A stretch of 64,000 nt of DNA from Echinometra lucunter (lineage: Eukaryota; Echinodermata; Echinoidea; Camarodonta; Echinometridae). How positions within the stretch are numbered: the stretch's first letter is position 1; every line of letters begins with the position of its first letter. Shown in pieces: positions 1 to 13,900 of the stretch. The stretch covers positions 27,120,970-27,184,969 of the forward strand of contig CM057154.1 in NCBI GenBank assembly GCA_029962745.1, read 5' to 3'. The translations under genes were made by a program, and so were the position numbers. The notes under the pieces are model-generated. The model was not told where the DNA came from. It saw nothing but the letters and a program-made list of their open reading frames with translations, and ran no database searches.

Positions 1-50
1 TTTAATCATATTTAACTGCAATGTTTATTATGACTACGTGATAGCTGTTC

Positions 51-73
51 TCTCTCTCTCTCTCTCTCTCTCC
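51..73. repeat. (CT)n microsatellite
   Basis: Uninterrupted CT dinucleotides followed by CCCTCC. Confidence 0.9.
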
Positions 74-417
74 CTCCTGCATTACTGATAATTCCTTTAA
101 TATAAAAGGCCAAAAATGACATTATGTTTGAGAAAGTAGAACTATTTACGAAAAAAAAAAATCAACAGAAAACCCGGAAAGGAGAAACTACCGAGGAAGG
201 AATAGTAGGTGGTTAACATTATAGGAAGAAGATGGTAAGAAAAAATAAGATTTAGGAATTTTATCATAAAATTTCTCTCTTGTTTAATCTTTTACAAGCT
301 GCATTCATCATTTTTGCAAAAGAGTGAAGAGGGTGGTCCACTCTGTTGACCTTAATGTTTTTATGATGATTATCATTATTCTTATTTTTTTTTGCTTATT
401 TGTTTTTATTTTTAAAT

Positions 418-435
418 ATCATTATTATTATTGTT

Positions 436-486
<51 letters not shown>

Positions 487-521
487 GTTGTTATTATTAT
501 TATTATTACCATTATTATTGT

Positions 522-553
<32 letters not shown>

Positions 554-776
554 CTACTACTACTACTATTGTTATTATTACTATTATTATTGTTATTATT
601 ACTATTATTATTATTACTATTATTATTATTACTATTATCATTACTATTATTATTAGTATTACAATTATTACTATTATTATTACTTTTAGTATTAGTATTA
701 TTATTATTATTGTTGTTGTTGTTATTATTATTATTATGATTATTATTATTATTTATTATTATTTATTATTATTATT
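418..776. repeat. (ATT)n microsatellite, about 360 bp
   Basis: Long, slightly degenerate ATT array with ACT, GTT and ACC variants. All three frames on each strand stay open for long stretches and yield spurious poly-Leu, poly-Ile and poly-Val translations. Confidence 0.95.
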
Positions 777-1444
777 GTCATCATCATCATTTTGGGGGTG
801 GGGGGTGGTCTCCTCTCTGTAATCTTTGTTTCTCTAATGTTATGATACATGGGACTGACATGTTCTGCTCATGCAGTAGTTGGAAAGAGATGCTATACAT
901 ACATGTATTCACTTTCTTGCATTCACCCTAGATGTCGGCTCGTCACATACCTTGTTGTCTAGCCAAAGAGTTAATAGCAGCTTGGGGTCCTTGTTAGAAA
1001 CAGCAAGGTATCCAGAATATTGTGGTGAGGTTTTTAAGGAATGGGGCTGGTTTATGAGAGGGGAGAGGGGATCTGTTCCCTAGCAAATCAAAGTCAACAT
1101 TTGTGTCTTTAGTAGCATTCATAAAGATGAAATTTGTACAAAGGATTAGGGTATAGAAGGAGCATACACTCAGGAAAAAATAGTAGCAACATAAAGATTT
1201 ATCGTTTAGAGAAACTGGTCTTGAGGAGGTTAGCTCACACCTTATGTTTAATGCTAGATATCAGTCACAACCATTGATACAGGGTTTTGGTTTTGTTCAC
1301 TACAATAATCACTTGCACAAAGCTGTAATTGTCGTATACCTTGGCCTACTTGCATACGATAGACCAGTCTGAAAGGGTATGAATAACCTTTTTATCAAGT
1401 CTAAGCTTTGTATATTCTACATCAACAGGGGATTTAGAGCTTAG

Positions 1445-1466
1445 AGGGGGGGGGGGGGGGGGGGGG
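1445..1466. repeat. poly-G run
   Basis: More than 20 consecutive G on the plus strand. Confidence 0.9.
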
Positions 1467-1664
1467 AGCAGAAGACCAGCTTGTGCCCCTTCTTCTTGAA
1501 ACTCAGGCAGAATACCTTAGGAATACAACTCCAAGATTGCATCCTGCCTCCTTTTCAAGTTGATGTCACCCTTTCTAAACCCTGTGCTTACTGGAATCGG
1601 GTGATTCTGCACAAAACATAGCCAGTGGCCTTATGATGAGGCAGTGGGTTCATATGATGTGTCT

Positions 1665-1684
1665 CCCCCCCCCCCCCCCCCCCC
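1665..1684. repeat. poly-C run
   Basis: 20 consecutive C, about 200 bp after a G run of similar length; the two could pair as an inverted repeat. Confidence 0.9.
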
Positions 1685-1755
1685 AATCATCCTGGAGGTG
1701 CCCCTGTTACATGTGATTGTTTTTTGTTCATGAATGAAAGCAGACATGCTGAAAA

Positions 1756-1798
1756 GAGAGAAAGAGAGATTGAGAGAGAGAGAGAGAGAGAGAGAGGG
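1756..1798. repeat. (GA)n microsatellite
   Basis: AGAGAAAGAGAG followed by a GA array ending in GGGGAC. Confidence 0.9.
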
Positions 1799-2884
1799 GA
1801 CTCCCTGGTGTATGGTGGATGAAGCTAGCCGATGGTAGCATGGATCCATCATCATTCTGGAATGTCAGCAATGGGGAGAAATACACTGTATATTACACGT
1901 ACATTGTAGCTTCAACCAAATTATCCTGTTTGGTGCCAGAGAAGCCACCCTGCTGTAGATTCTCTGAAGGGTTTTGCTGCATCTCTTCCTTATGAATTCA
2001 GGTTTGCTGGAGGAGTATGATGCGGACTAGGGAGGAGGTGATGGCTACGGGTTTGTGGGTAGACCTAGGCAGGTGCAGATCCAGGACTTCATGAAGGGGG
2101 GGGGGGGGCGGGGCACAACGGTGAAAAATCACTGACTGCCAACACACTTTTTTTTGGGTGTGTTTATCTAAGGAATGGCAGATTTGGTTTGAAGGAAGGG
2201 GTGGAGTGGGGCAAAGACCTGTTGTGCCCCTCATTTCCTAGGGTTAGGAAATGGATTGAATGTAGAACAGACTATTGAGATTTGCACGTGAACATACATG
2301 TAGTATTAGATAAAATATGACATCAGTCATTTCTGTAAGTTTTCTAGGGAGATGTATCTGCTTAATTTTTTTAAATTACACAACACCTACAAATCTTTCA
2401 AGGAAAATCTATTTCTGTTCTGTTGTTGGGAATGTTCAAAACACTGAATTGCTATCTGGAATGATTCCAATGCAGGATTTGTATGATAAAATATCTAATT
2501 TCCATACCACTCATTCAACTGGATCTCAGTCACCTTGATCTAGTGAAATTTTCAGATTATTTTTGATCAGTTGTCTTGCTCATTTGAAGCTCAAACCTGA
2601 GCTTGGGAACACTACTTTCCTATTTTCACTAATTGCCCCCTTATAGACCTACATTATATCAGTGCAAGCCTGCAAGGTTTGTTTAACCTCACTTTCGTGT
2701 GAGTGGGCAGGATTAGGAAACATTATTCCAACTGTGCAATCTACACAAGCATTGTTATAGAGTGTGTATCAAATAACAATCATATTGCTAGATCCGTCAT
2801 ATGATTGGTGACCATGTTCTCTATATAAATATGACAAATACCCTCGTGTAAATAGAATAAGAGGATGATGACATGTTGTTTTAA

Positions 2885-3292
2885 CCCATTCGTGACAGGA
2901 ATTATTTAAAGCCTAATTTGATCAGCTTTTATTCTTCAAATTGGCAACACCAACATTTTTATTTTATTGCTACACTTTTCTTATAACACGTCATGTATCT
3001 GAAATGAATATAAATTGACAGAAATTACGATGAGAAGTCAAAAAGTTGCCAATTTGCAGGGGAAAACTGTGATTTTAAACTTTCTATCACATTGCCAATT
3101 TAAGGATTTTAATGCTTATTTTCCTTTAAAAAATTTTCAGCATCAAACAACAAATATTGACACAACCAAAATGGGCACAGTTTGTGTAGAATTTTTTGCT
3201 CTTTCTGCTCATGTATTTGGTATGATTTTTAGGGCTTTGCATCAAAAGATATTAGGCCAAACCACAAAATGTGGACCTCTGTCACGAATGGG
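2885..3292 (+). mobile_element. TTAA-flanked MITE, family A copy 1 (408 bp)
   Basis: Flanked by TTAA at 2881-2884 and 3293-3296. The termini are perfect inverted repeats, CCCATTCGTGACAG and CTGTCACGAATGGG. TTAA duplication plus CCC...GGG ends is the signature of piggyBac-type elements; with no transposase it is a non-autonomous derivative. The same sequence occurs at 8948-9355 (direct) and 40833-41235 (inverted). Confidence 0.92.
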
Positions 3293-4772
3293 TTAACTGG
3301 ACATGAACTTAATTATTCATCTGAAAGCTTTGACATGAGTAGAAACCAGTCAGACTTCCCTCACACTTCTTTGAGTTGAACCACGACCAGCTGTTTGTTT
3401 GTTCTGGAGGCAGACACACATTCCCCATTGTCTGTGGGTGTGTTCAGATTGGGGTTTCAGTCATGTTTGACATTTCTTGTGAGCATGTACTAAAACTTTC
3501 ACTTTTGATGTTTTTGTGGCTATGGCTTTGACGTGTATATGTACTCAAGAATGTCATGCTAGTTGATGTTATGATGACTTATGATTACAGTATACATAGG
3601 GTACGTTCATGCAATTTTTGAAGCCAGAAACAAACGTATCATGATACAAAACAACATGTTGAAACATTTTTTCTTATTTCATCACCATCTCTCTTTTCCT
3701 CCTATTTTTGAAAGTTATTCTCTGATTTAGGCCTTTTATCATTGTAGTCCATCATTTATGCAGTCTTGTTTTCTTTCTTCTCCTTTTATACCTTTATATA
3801 ATTCTTTGTTTTTATATTTCTGTATCACCTATTCTTTCTGTCTTTCATTATGCTATTCTTAATTTACATCCTTGTATCATTTTTTCTTTCTTTTCTCTGT
3901 AAATTGTGACATCATTTTAACATAGTTGTCACCTACGAACTAAGATCACTCTGGACATTTCAATAGACATTTGGTGAACATATAACATGTGAACGGTGCC
4001 TTTGTTTGCCCATGTTATACCACAGTGTGACTTACAACATGTTGTCTACAGTCCTGCCCTGCCCGGTCTATAGATTTGTCTACATACATCTACATTTGTA
4101 TCTGGTTCTGTGGTTATCCTTGTTTTCCTGTAGGGCTGGCCAGAAGTGTTGCATATTTGATGATTGTGGCACTGCCGAGTAGAACACTGATCGATCTTGA
4201 AGAACTTACATGATCATTAATCCCTTCCTGTCTTGTCTACTGAGTCGGAACATTTCTCCCTGTCTCGTGTTCTAATGTGTCATGTCTAGATCATCTTGGC
4301 TCTTTTCTGTCATTAATCCTTTGACAGCTCTGCTCCACTTTTTTGGCCTAGATTTAGGACACATCTAGTCCAAAGTTTGGTTAAGGTATTCTGATGTATT
4401 ATTAATAAACCCGAAATAAATAATTATTTGTAAAGGCTCAAAAGGGAGAAGCACTGTGGACATACTGACACAAAGAAGTCTATGTGTACATTGAGATCCC
4501 CCAAATTTCAAGGCTTTTCCAAGGGGTTTATGGATATACACTCCACAAGTCTTAATCCCAACTCTGTGAAAAATATGTCCATGTGGCACCCAGAGAGAAC
4601 TATTCAGAAAAGGACAAAAAGCAATTATTGCATTTTGGGGATTTTGCTCCATCTAGAACAAATTCCCTTATACTCTCACCCACCACCTTTGAAGTATCAT
4701 TCTCTGACTCTTACCATAAAGGACATAATCATTCAATTAGAAAATAAATATAACTTTTTCCTATCCCTGCAG

Positions 4773-4982
4773 GTGTGTGACTTCGGTCTGGCCCGAGTGG
4801 AGGAGCCCGATACCAGCAAACACATGACCCAGGAGGTTGTGACGCAGTACTACCGCGCCCCCGAGATCCTGGTCGGGAGCAAGCACTACACCTCGGCGGT
4901 GGACATGTGGTCTGTGGGCTGCATCTTCGCTGAGCTCCTCGGGAGACGCATCCTCTTCCAGGCACAGAGTCCTATCACGCAA
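4773..4982 (+). CDS. NLK: NLK coding exon a (DFG and activation loop)
   Basis: 70 codons, phase 0 to 0, preceded by a pyrimidine-rich tract and CAG and followed by GTGAGT. It encodes DFG, the TQE loop, YYRAPE and the start of the C-lobe. It ends in SPITQ, directly before [11 protein letters not shown] of the next exon. Confidence 0.96.
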
Positions 4983-7900
4983 GTGAGTACAGGCTGATCA
5001 CCCACCAAAGGCATGTTCAGATATGAGGCGTCAAAAAAAAAATGTTGCCTAGGCAGGACACATTTTTTTTGGGGTCGCCTGGTTGCAAAAAAGCTGTGGA
5101 CCAATCAAATTCTTTAAAAACTTAGCGCAAAATATGTTGTCGTGAGTTTGTCAAGGGCGCGATTTTTTATAAAACTCTCTTTTATTTGAGAGTTGACGCA
5201 TTAATGTGCTTTCCTAAGCGGGTGGTTTGTCGCACCATATCTGGACAAGCCTTAATGAACTTTACTACTTGGCTGTAACCTGGATGGTTATAGACTTGCT
5301 TCAACTGCTACTGCTCCATGGTCACTTTATGATATTGGCCTAATGCCTAAACCAAGAGCCAAAACTGTTCCTGATCTTACCCTAACCCTAATCCTATCCA
5401 TAAGCTTACCCCAAAACCTAACACTAACTCATACTGTAAAGCCTCAAACCAGCCCTTAAACCCCATACCTAAACTAGAATCCTAAATCTAGCGTAAAACT
5501 CAATTATTACTAAAGGGTTCAAACAAAAAGGGATCCCTTTTCTTCATAGTATGCACATTGACCAAAAATATGAGTTTATCACTCTCTTGAGGCAAATTGG
5601 CACATGTAGGCCTATGTATGTTTCCTCTTCAGGGCCCCTCCCCTTTAATCCATGTAACTATTGTTATTCACTTTCTGTTCAGTGAATCAAACCTTTTGTT
5701 GAATGATGTCATTCAGATTCAGAATGAAATAGTGATTTACTAATGGAGCATAGAGAAATATGCCAAGTCTTTATGTATCATATGAATTTTCCTTTCCCAT
5801 TTTTTTCGCTGTTTGTTGCTAATGTTTCGAAGTGTTATTAGAGGGCTGTATTGAATGTATGTCACTATGTCTTCTTTTCTCTCTCTTTTTCTTTTTGTAG
5901 CTCAATTTAATCACAGATCTTCTTGGTACACCCTCTATGGAGGACATGAAGTACGCCTGCGACGGAGCCCGGGCCCATCTTCTACGCATGCCACATAAAC
6001 CGGTAATCTTTTGGCTTTCTGCATTTGCTAACTCTTTCACAGTCAGTGTTGGGATCATGTATTGTTGATGGTGATAATGAATATGATACGATTCTGTAAA
6101 GAACAAACTGTTACCTTCCCTCTGCATTTAAATGTAATGTGCATGTATTTACTGTGTGCTGCAATAGATCATGACCATTTCTAAGAAAACCTCCAGAACT
6201 TTGTCCACCTGAACTTCTCGCTAGACCCTAGTTCATGTCTGTATTCATTGCAATCATCACGTTTGATCAGTGAGTGAAATTAAGCCTTCCATATTTACTG
6301 TGTATTGCAGTAGATCATGACCAAGTCTAGGAAAACCTCCAGAACTTTGTCCTCCTGAACTTCTCGGTAGACCCTGGTTCACGTCTGTATTCAATGTGAC
6401 CATCAGGTTTGATCAGTAGGTTAAATTAAGCCTTCTTTGTATCTCTGTATCTTGCAGCCTTGCCTCTCAGCTTTATATGGTCTCTCTAGCCACGCCACAC
6501 ACGAAGCTGTCCATTTACTCAGTAGAATGCTTGTCTTCAATCCGGTAAGCTTTCATCACTGCCACATAGCTGTTCTGAAGAGATGTGGGATATCCGCAGT
6601 CAAGCCTGACATTTCTCATGCGAACTCATACACAACCTCTTGCCCAAGAACACAAACATTTCAGGATGTTCTAGAACCCATTTTTTAGTACTTTGATAGC
6701 ATCTTGAAGGGAAAATTAATCATTACTATAATAGTAACTTCTTTTTATTTTGCCGAAATTTGTAACTATTTGTATGGATACTGATAATTATTCAATAGAT
6801 ATCACTTGGTCACACTAGCTCTTTTTTAGTTTCTCTGGAACGAAGATGAAGGAGAAAATAAAATGATAACGATTGTTCAGTTTAATTGTACGAATGTAGC
6901 TATTCCTCTTTTGTAGTCTTTCACCACTGATTATTCTAAAAAGTTGAAGAAACTATGACTGATGACCAGAGTAGTATTCACAGTGATAAAATGAAAAAAG
7001 TCATAGAGATGTTATAAGTGAAACACCCGTCAAGAACCCACGGATATGGAACTTTAAACTGTTAATTTTATGATGTTACCCCATAAATTTTAGAAGAGTG
7101 CAAATGAGAAACTTGTCGAATAGCATATACAGATAAAGCAAGTGTAATTATGACAATTTTAGCCTTGCCCAACTTTTGTAGGCTATCATCATTTACTTTT
7201 TGGGTCAAATTTGGAACAATTTTTTTGAAAAATATGTTTATTATCGAGTACGAATTCATGGAATAAATCTGTTAATTGTTATGTGCAAAAGCTGCTGTAC
7301 CAGCAATCACTTTATGGTTTCATTTAGATTTTATATGATATCAAAATGATATCATAATTATTTGGAACAGGTTTTGGGGAAAAATTGTTTGATATTTAGC
7401 ACAAATTCGTGGTAAGAATATGTTAATTGTCAAGTGCACAAGCTTTAGTGCCAGTAATCACTTCATGGTTTCATTTAAAGTTTTGTATGGTATGAAAGTC
7501 CAGATCTAGATGGTTTTATGATGTTTTGTGATTAGCAGGACTTCACTACACGTTATAACTGATGATTAGTTTCTGGGTGTGAATTATCTTGATCTGTTTG
7601 CATGCCCAAAGTATAGATAACATTTCTGTAAACTGATGTCTAACACTACTTTAAAATGACAACCACTGGAGGTAGATTGGCCCTAGGCTGCATGAATTTT
7701 CAAGTTACATACACCCAACTTGCAATGTTTTTATTGCACGAAAAGGCTATAGCTCTCTCATACTTTAATTCCACTTTGTTCAATGTCAAGAAATTGAATA
7801 TTAGTTAACTGGATTGCTAATAGTAGAGAAAAAGACAAATATCAAAGAATAACCATTGTTAAAACTTTCTGTCTTGTTTTGATTTTGATTTTGATAGGAC

Positions 7901-10900
7901 AAAGGGATATAATTCTAGTACATTTTCTGTCAAGAAATAAAATTGTCTATAACTTGATTACTTTTTATTGAAAAAAAGTAACTTTTGTTACAATTTTCTT
8001 TCTTACATTGATTTGATTTTGACAGGACAAAAGGATTTCATGTATCGACGCCCTTGCCCATCCTTACCTTGACGAGGGCCGGTTACGTTACCACACATGC
8101 ATGTGCAATTGCTGCCACAATACGTCGGCAGGCCGGCAGTACACCGGCGAGTTTGAACCCGCTGCCCCTCAGAGGTTCGACTGTTTGTACGAGGATGACC
8201 TCCACACAGTATCACAGGTCAAAGGTGAGGGGTCATGCTGTGAAAAGAGAGATGGATTCTCTTGTTAGTAGTGATGTCCAAAATTGCTTTCATGTGCCTT
8301 GCCATTTGCAAATACTGGAGGGGACTTAACATGAGTTCTTAACATGAGTTTGTCCTTTTGGAAAATTGCAAAATGATGATGCCATTGTGATAATTATGCC
8401 AACATTATCCTCATATCACTTTCAAGAAACTATACACGAAACTATATTTTTGCAATTAAAGAGAAACAATGTGACAGTGGATTGTTTCAATAAAAAGCTC
8501 TTTTCTTTTTTATAAATCCTGAACAGTATTCCCATATATTGTAACATTTTCATTGCTTGAAATAATGACATACAGTTATCTTTCTTTGGGTATGAAGTCC
8601 TACAAATTCAGTATTTTGTATGGTTTTGGTTTTCATGGAAATTTGAGGGCATTTTGCTGAAATCTTCTAAAAACCTTGTAGTGATCTATACAAGTTTGCC
8701 TGAAAAAATACAGCATTCAAGAAATTAGTTTGCCATCATTCTTTATTTTTTGAATCCACCTACTTACTTAGTTGGTATTTCCTTAAACTCTCTAATATTG
8801 GTATGAGTCATGGATGATATGGCAAGACAAACAAACGAAAAAGAAGCAAAGTCATTTTCATATTTTCGTCTCATGAGTTCACGCGTTTTCAGCCATTCGC
8901 ACTCATTGCTATGTAGTAACGTTGTTGAAATATCAATGACAACTTAACCCACTCGTGACAGGAATTATTTAAAGCCTAATTTGATCAGCTTTTATTCTTC
9001 AAATTGGCAACACCAACATTTTGATTTAATTGTTACATTTTTCTTATAAAACGTCATGTATCTGAAATGAATATAAATTGACAGAAATTATGATGAGAAG
9101 TCAAAAAATTGCCAATTTGCAGGGGAAAACGGTGATTTTAAACTTTCTATCACATTGCCAATTTAAGGATTTTAATGCTTATTTTCCTTTAAAAAATTTT
9201 CAGCATCAAACAACGAATATTGACGCAACCAAAATGGGCACAGTTTGTGTAGAATTTTTTGCTCTTTCTGCTCATGTATTTGGTATGATTTTTAGGGCTT
9301 TGCATCAAAAGATATTAGGACAAACCACAAAATGTGGACCTCTGTCACGAATGGGTTAATAGATCTTTTTGTAATGTATGTCACAGAAATTTCCTGGGTA
9401 TGTGGAGGTTATATATAGAGCCTGCTATGTCATAAACCTGTTAGATGCAGTTCGTTTATGGTTAAACACACATTTTCCATAGACCAAAAAATGATATGGT
9501 TGAAACAATTTGATATTTGTATACCAGGAAATGTGATCAGTCCTGTAAACTCACTGTACCATATGCAAAGTCATTCACATTTTGGGCTGGTAGCAGCAAG
9601 GGTGTTAAAGAAAGTACCTATCATATCGTAATCTGATGTTTTTCTTTTGTGTGCATCTGTATGTCATTTTTCTCCACTTTGCAGAAGCACTACACAAGTT
9701 CATCACAGACCGACATCAGGGTAACTCCGTACCTCTATGCATAAACCCACAATCAGCCGCCTTCAAGAGTTTTGCAAGGTGAGTGCAAGAAGGGCAGAAA
9801 GGGCTCTGAGTGTAAACCGAGACAGCAGTCTTGCTTTGCATCCCTCACTGGGAATGTCGGTTTGGATACTTGCTTTCGAAGTAAAGTGTCTCATGCAGTA
9901 GGTGGAGGAGATCCTACCCTAAAGTAGTCCAAGGGCTGCTGATATCACTGCATGCCTTGTGTCATGCCTTGTGTCATACCTCGTGTTATACCTTGTGTCA
10001 TACCTTGTGTTATGCTTGTTTGATAAAGCTCTGTACCATCAGTGCATGCACCTCGAGTGGTACACCATCATCGGTGCACCGTCAATAATGTACCATCAAA
10101 GGTGAACCTTTGGTGGCATACCTGGTACTTTTAGTACATATTTGGTGGTGCTCCCGTAGCTAGTTGTATGTTGTACTGAACATTCCACGGTATACCGATG
10201 GTGCACTTTTGAGGGTGCACCTGCAGTGGTCAGTATTGGCACTGAACCTATGGAGGTGAAGCTTTGGTGGCATACCAACATGAGTGCACCATCATGGGTG
10301 CACCCTTGAAGATACATGCACACTTTCTGTAGGTCACCTTCAGTGGTTCGCCTTTGATGATGTGCTTATATTAGTGCAGCTGCAAAGGTGAACCTTCAGT
10401 GGTGAACTTCAGGCGATGCTTGGCATCTGGAATGGCAGTATCAGTCAATTTTGCATGTCAGTCCGCTCTCCTCTCCCTTCCTCCTCTTAAGCTTGTTTGA
10501 GCTACAGTGCTTGGTCATTATGCCATATTTAAAACCAATGGAAGCATCACTGTGATCATGCAAACCAAAGGATTTTTTTCTCAAATGTTCAGTAAATGAA
10601 AACTTGATTTTTTTACGAAGATTGACTTTTTGCTTAGGTTTCCACTTACTGGCAACGTCTTCACATCCAGAAGCAAAGTCAGACTTCTAACCTAGATTTT
10701 TCTTCTGCACGATGTGTATTAGAGACAGCTAAAAGACAATTCTATCAAGTACTGTAGCTCATAGTCTTTGCTTTCTAAATAACAGCTCAACATGCCTGTC
10801 TATCCATCCCTTTACTCAGGCATATTGCTGGTTAGCTAATTCTAATCAACTTATTCCCTTTTTGTGCCTTCCTATGTCTTTAATCTTCTAACATACACAC

Positions 10901-13900
10901 GATTGAAGTGGTACACAAGCAATTTCCCCTCCATGTTTATTACTGTTCAAAAATGTGGTTTTAGGCATTTTAATATAATGCTTGTGTGGTGCAGTCTTTA
11001 ATGATTTGAGTAAATACAGAATGATTACATAATTCAGGAATGCTATATATGAAGATCACAAGAAATATGTATGATTACACAGAAGAATTTAAAATCTAAG
11101 GCTATTTTATATCAACAAACACCATTTAGGTCGATGAAAGTTTTAAAAATACTGTTCATTAGCAGTCAAAGTAAACATTTATCTGCAGCTGTTACATTTT
11201 ATTCCTTGCAACATTTATATTACTCTTTTCATTTAACATCGCATCATGCATAGAGATCATCAAATTTGCTACAATACCCACCATTAGGACTTTTTAATGA
11301 CAAGTCACTCACATATCCCATTGATCTTATATTTCTTTTTTCAGAAAAATCATCATCATATTCATTATAACTACCATCTCAGAGATGAAAACACAATGTC
11401 ATTTTATTAAAATATTTCTGGTATAGTGAAGAAACCGGTGGTGAAGTTTTGATCAAATACCTTCAATGAACTCACTTGAGCACAAACCATCACAAATAAG
11501 CATGAATATTTATGTAGCGACATAGATAATGAAATGAAAATCATTTTTGAAAATCTTAATATGTGTTTTTACCAAATTTCATTGTATATATATTTGCCCA
11601 TGAAATAATACATAGTGTGTTCCTTCCATATATTTTAATAATGCTATTAACCTATATTTCATTCTCTAACATTTATGTACATTCGCTTGATCTAACATCC
11701 CAAATGTTATTAAATTTTTGTTTGTTTGCACTATAATGCATGAAATTATTGTGCACATATAGATTGTGTTGACAGACATGTTAATAACTTGAGCATCAGT
11801 TTAGTTTTGTTTGGCTTGAAATGTAAGGTTATATATGATTTCTTTGCATAGTCATCATGTATGGACTTTCTCTTTCTTTATTTTTGTTTAAAGATTATTG
11901 TGGATAGAAGCTTCAGATGCCCCAAGACATTGCAAAGTGGCAGCTTTTTATGACAGGAAAGAAACCTCTGAAAAAAACAGAAATGAGAATAGAGAAAAAA
12001 ATTGACATAAGAATGCAAAATGTCATTTGTAGGCTGATGGAGCAAATCCAAGTTTGTGTGTCTTCCCCACCAATCTCAGATTCATATATGTTTTCTATCA
12101 TGTTTCATATTTATTTTGATAACTATTAACAGTGGGTTTGTGTGGTGCAATGTTGATTTTAGTTTCTTTTTATGCTTCTTTTGAACTATTTCTTCATCTT
12201 ACTTTTCTATGCAAGCTAGCATTCAAATCAAAATGCCAGATAAAAAGGGGATAAAATGAGATGACATTTCTGGTCTTTATAACCTTGTTTCAGACACACC
12301 ATACGTTAGTATCATCCCTGATCTTGACAATAAAAGAAATGATTTTAATCCTTCTCACAATCATCCTCATTATCATCATCATCCTCCTCCTCTAACCAAA
12401 AACTAATGAATAACTCTTCTCTTAAAATGGTGTCCCCCCTTTGCACCATTTCTATTCCCCCCTCCCTGCGGCTGTTTACATGTAGGACTGGCAAAAAGGT
12501 TTTTGATGTACCGACAGATGCTGCCAATTTACTGATTCCAGGTTCGTTTCTATCAAAATTATCAAACTACTGTTTTTATTTTTTATTTTATTTTACTATT
12601 TCTATGATATGTTATTTCATTTCAATTTTTTTTTTTTTTTTTTGGTGTGCTTTATTTCATATGATTCTCTCATTTTTGTGTTGGTCTTAGTGTCATGCAT
12701 GCCAATATAATCAAAGTCCCCTTTACTGAATATGATTATTTAGTATGTGATACCGATACAGCAGAAAGGATTGATATACAATATTTCAGCAGAAGTAGAA
12801 CGTGTCTAGGATAGAGATAATTCACCTGCTTTTATTTTGAACAAGTGCTTGACTCTCATTTTCCTTCCAACTTGCCTTTTTTAAAAAAGATTTGATAGTG
12901 GGTGAATAGTAACGCAACTTTTCAGTTGCCTTGGTCAAGTGCAAACTGCTCTTATGCAAATGCGCAGTGAGCATGATTTTGTGGAGGTGCTACCCAATTG
13001 CAGGATATTTTGTGATGGCATGTAAATACATATACATTGCACTAGCAGTTGTTTTCACCATAGAATTAAATTCCGTAAATATGCGTCAAATCCTTTCCAA
13101 TTTTTTTAATGTCTCACAGGTCCAGAACTCAGTCACTTTTTATATCCCCATTCTTCATATTTCTTCATCATTTTCTGAAGGTGAACTAGACAGAAGGAAT
13201 ATGACACACACATGTCCCCTCATGCATTTTCAGCCATCATAACAAGTCATGAATTTTCATGTTTTTCACTTTCATTTCTTCTACAGTCAATTGATACAAA
13301 TCATACTGTACATGTATGTCTTGAAAAGTATATATATATATATTCATTTAATTACTATTATCATTGTTCAAGTGCAGCAACATTTATTCTCAGGTCATAT
13401 TAGAAAGATTAATTTATTATTGGCTCTTTTACCTTTTTAATGAGTGAGCTCATGAGATGGAAAAAAAATAAATAGGATTGTTGGTAACATCTGTCATGGC
13501 AGCAGAACAGGACCTTCATTCATTCATTTGAAAATGCATCTTTCAGTTTTAGCTTGAAATCTGCATATTCTTGTAAATCAACTAAAACCACGTAATTAAC
13601 ATCCATCTCACATCTGTAGCTTTGCAATGGTATGTACAGAACTTCACCCCATGCATATAGACTATATGTACATGTACAGTTGGGCCCAAAAGAGCTTACA
13701 TACGCTTGGTAGACTAAGAATTTTCCTCATGTTTTCTCAATCTCACACATTCCTGTCAACTTTTCTTCATATGAAGAGGCTACACAAGTTTTTACTTGGG
13801 AGCATATACATCACATAAAATTACTCATAGACTAGATATGATTCATATTAGTTATAATAATATAAGTTGAAAATGTGAGGCACACTGCATTTCTACCAGG

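Larger units (their letters stand above)
1..4772. other. NLK upstream intron or 5' region, no exon found
   Basis: No stretch here could be matched to the NLK N-lobe or HRD loop. Content is microsatellites (CT, ATT, GA), homopolymer G and C runs, and one TTAA-flanked MITE copy at 2885-3292. The sequence most likely belongs to the intron preceding the DFG exon. Confidence 0.5.

Noticed and set aside
396..822. Long open frames of poly-Leu, poly-Ile and poly-Val
   Set aside because: They are translations of the (ATT)n microsatellite and carry no protein-like composition.
1445..1684. Engineered or regulatory G/C hairpin
   Set aside because: Independent homopolymer G and C runs are common throughout this window, and nothing else supports pairing.
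3015..3296. 93-codon ORF present in two MITE copies (also 9078-9359)
   Set aside because: It runs through the terminal repeat and stops in the flanking TTAA, and the third copy breaks it. It is open in both only because the copies are nearly identical; no domain is seen.
5378..5490. Interstitial telomere
   Set aside because: Only two true CCCTAA units; the rest is degenerate, so a chance match is likely.
12406..12690. Possible extra NLK exon
   Set aside because: The frame has no similarity to NLK, and the flanking exons already join with matching phase.
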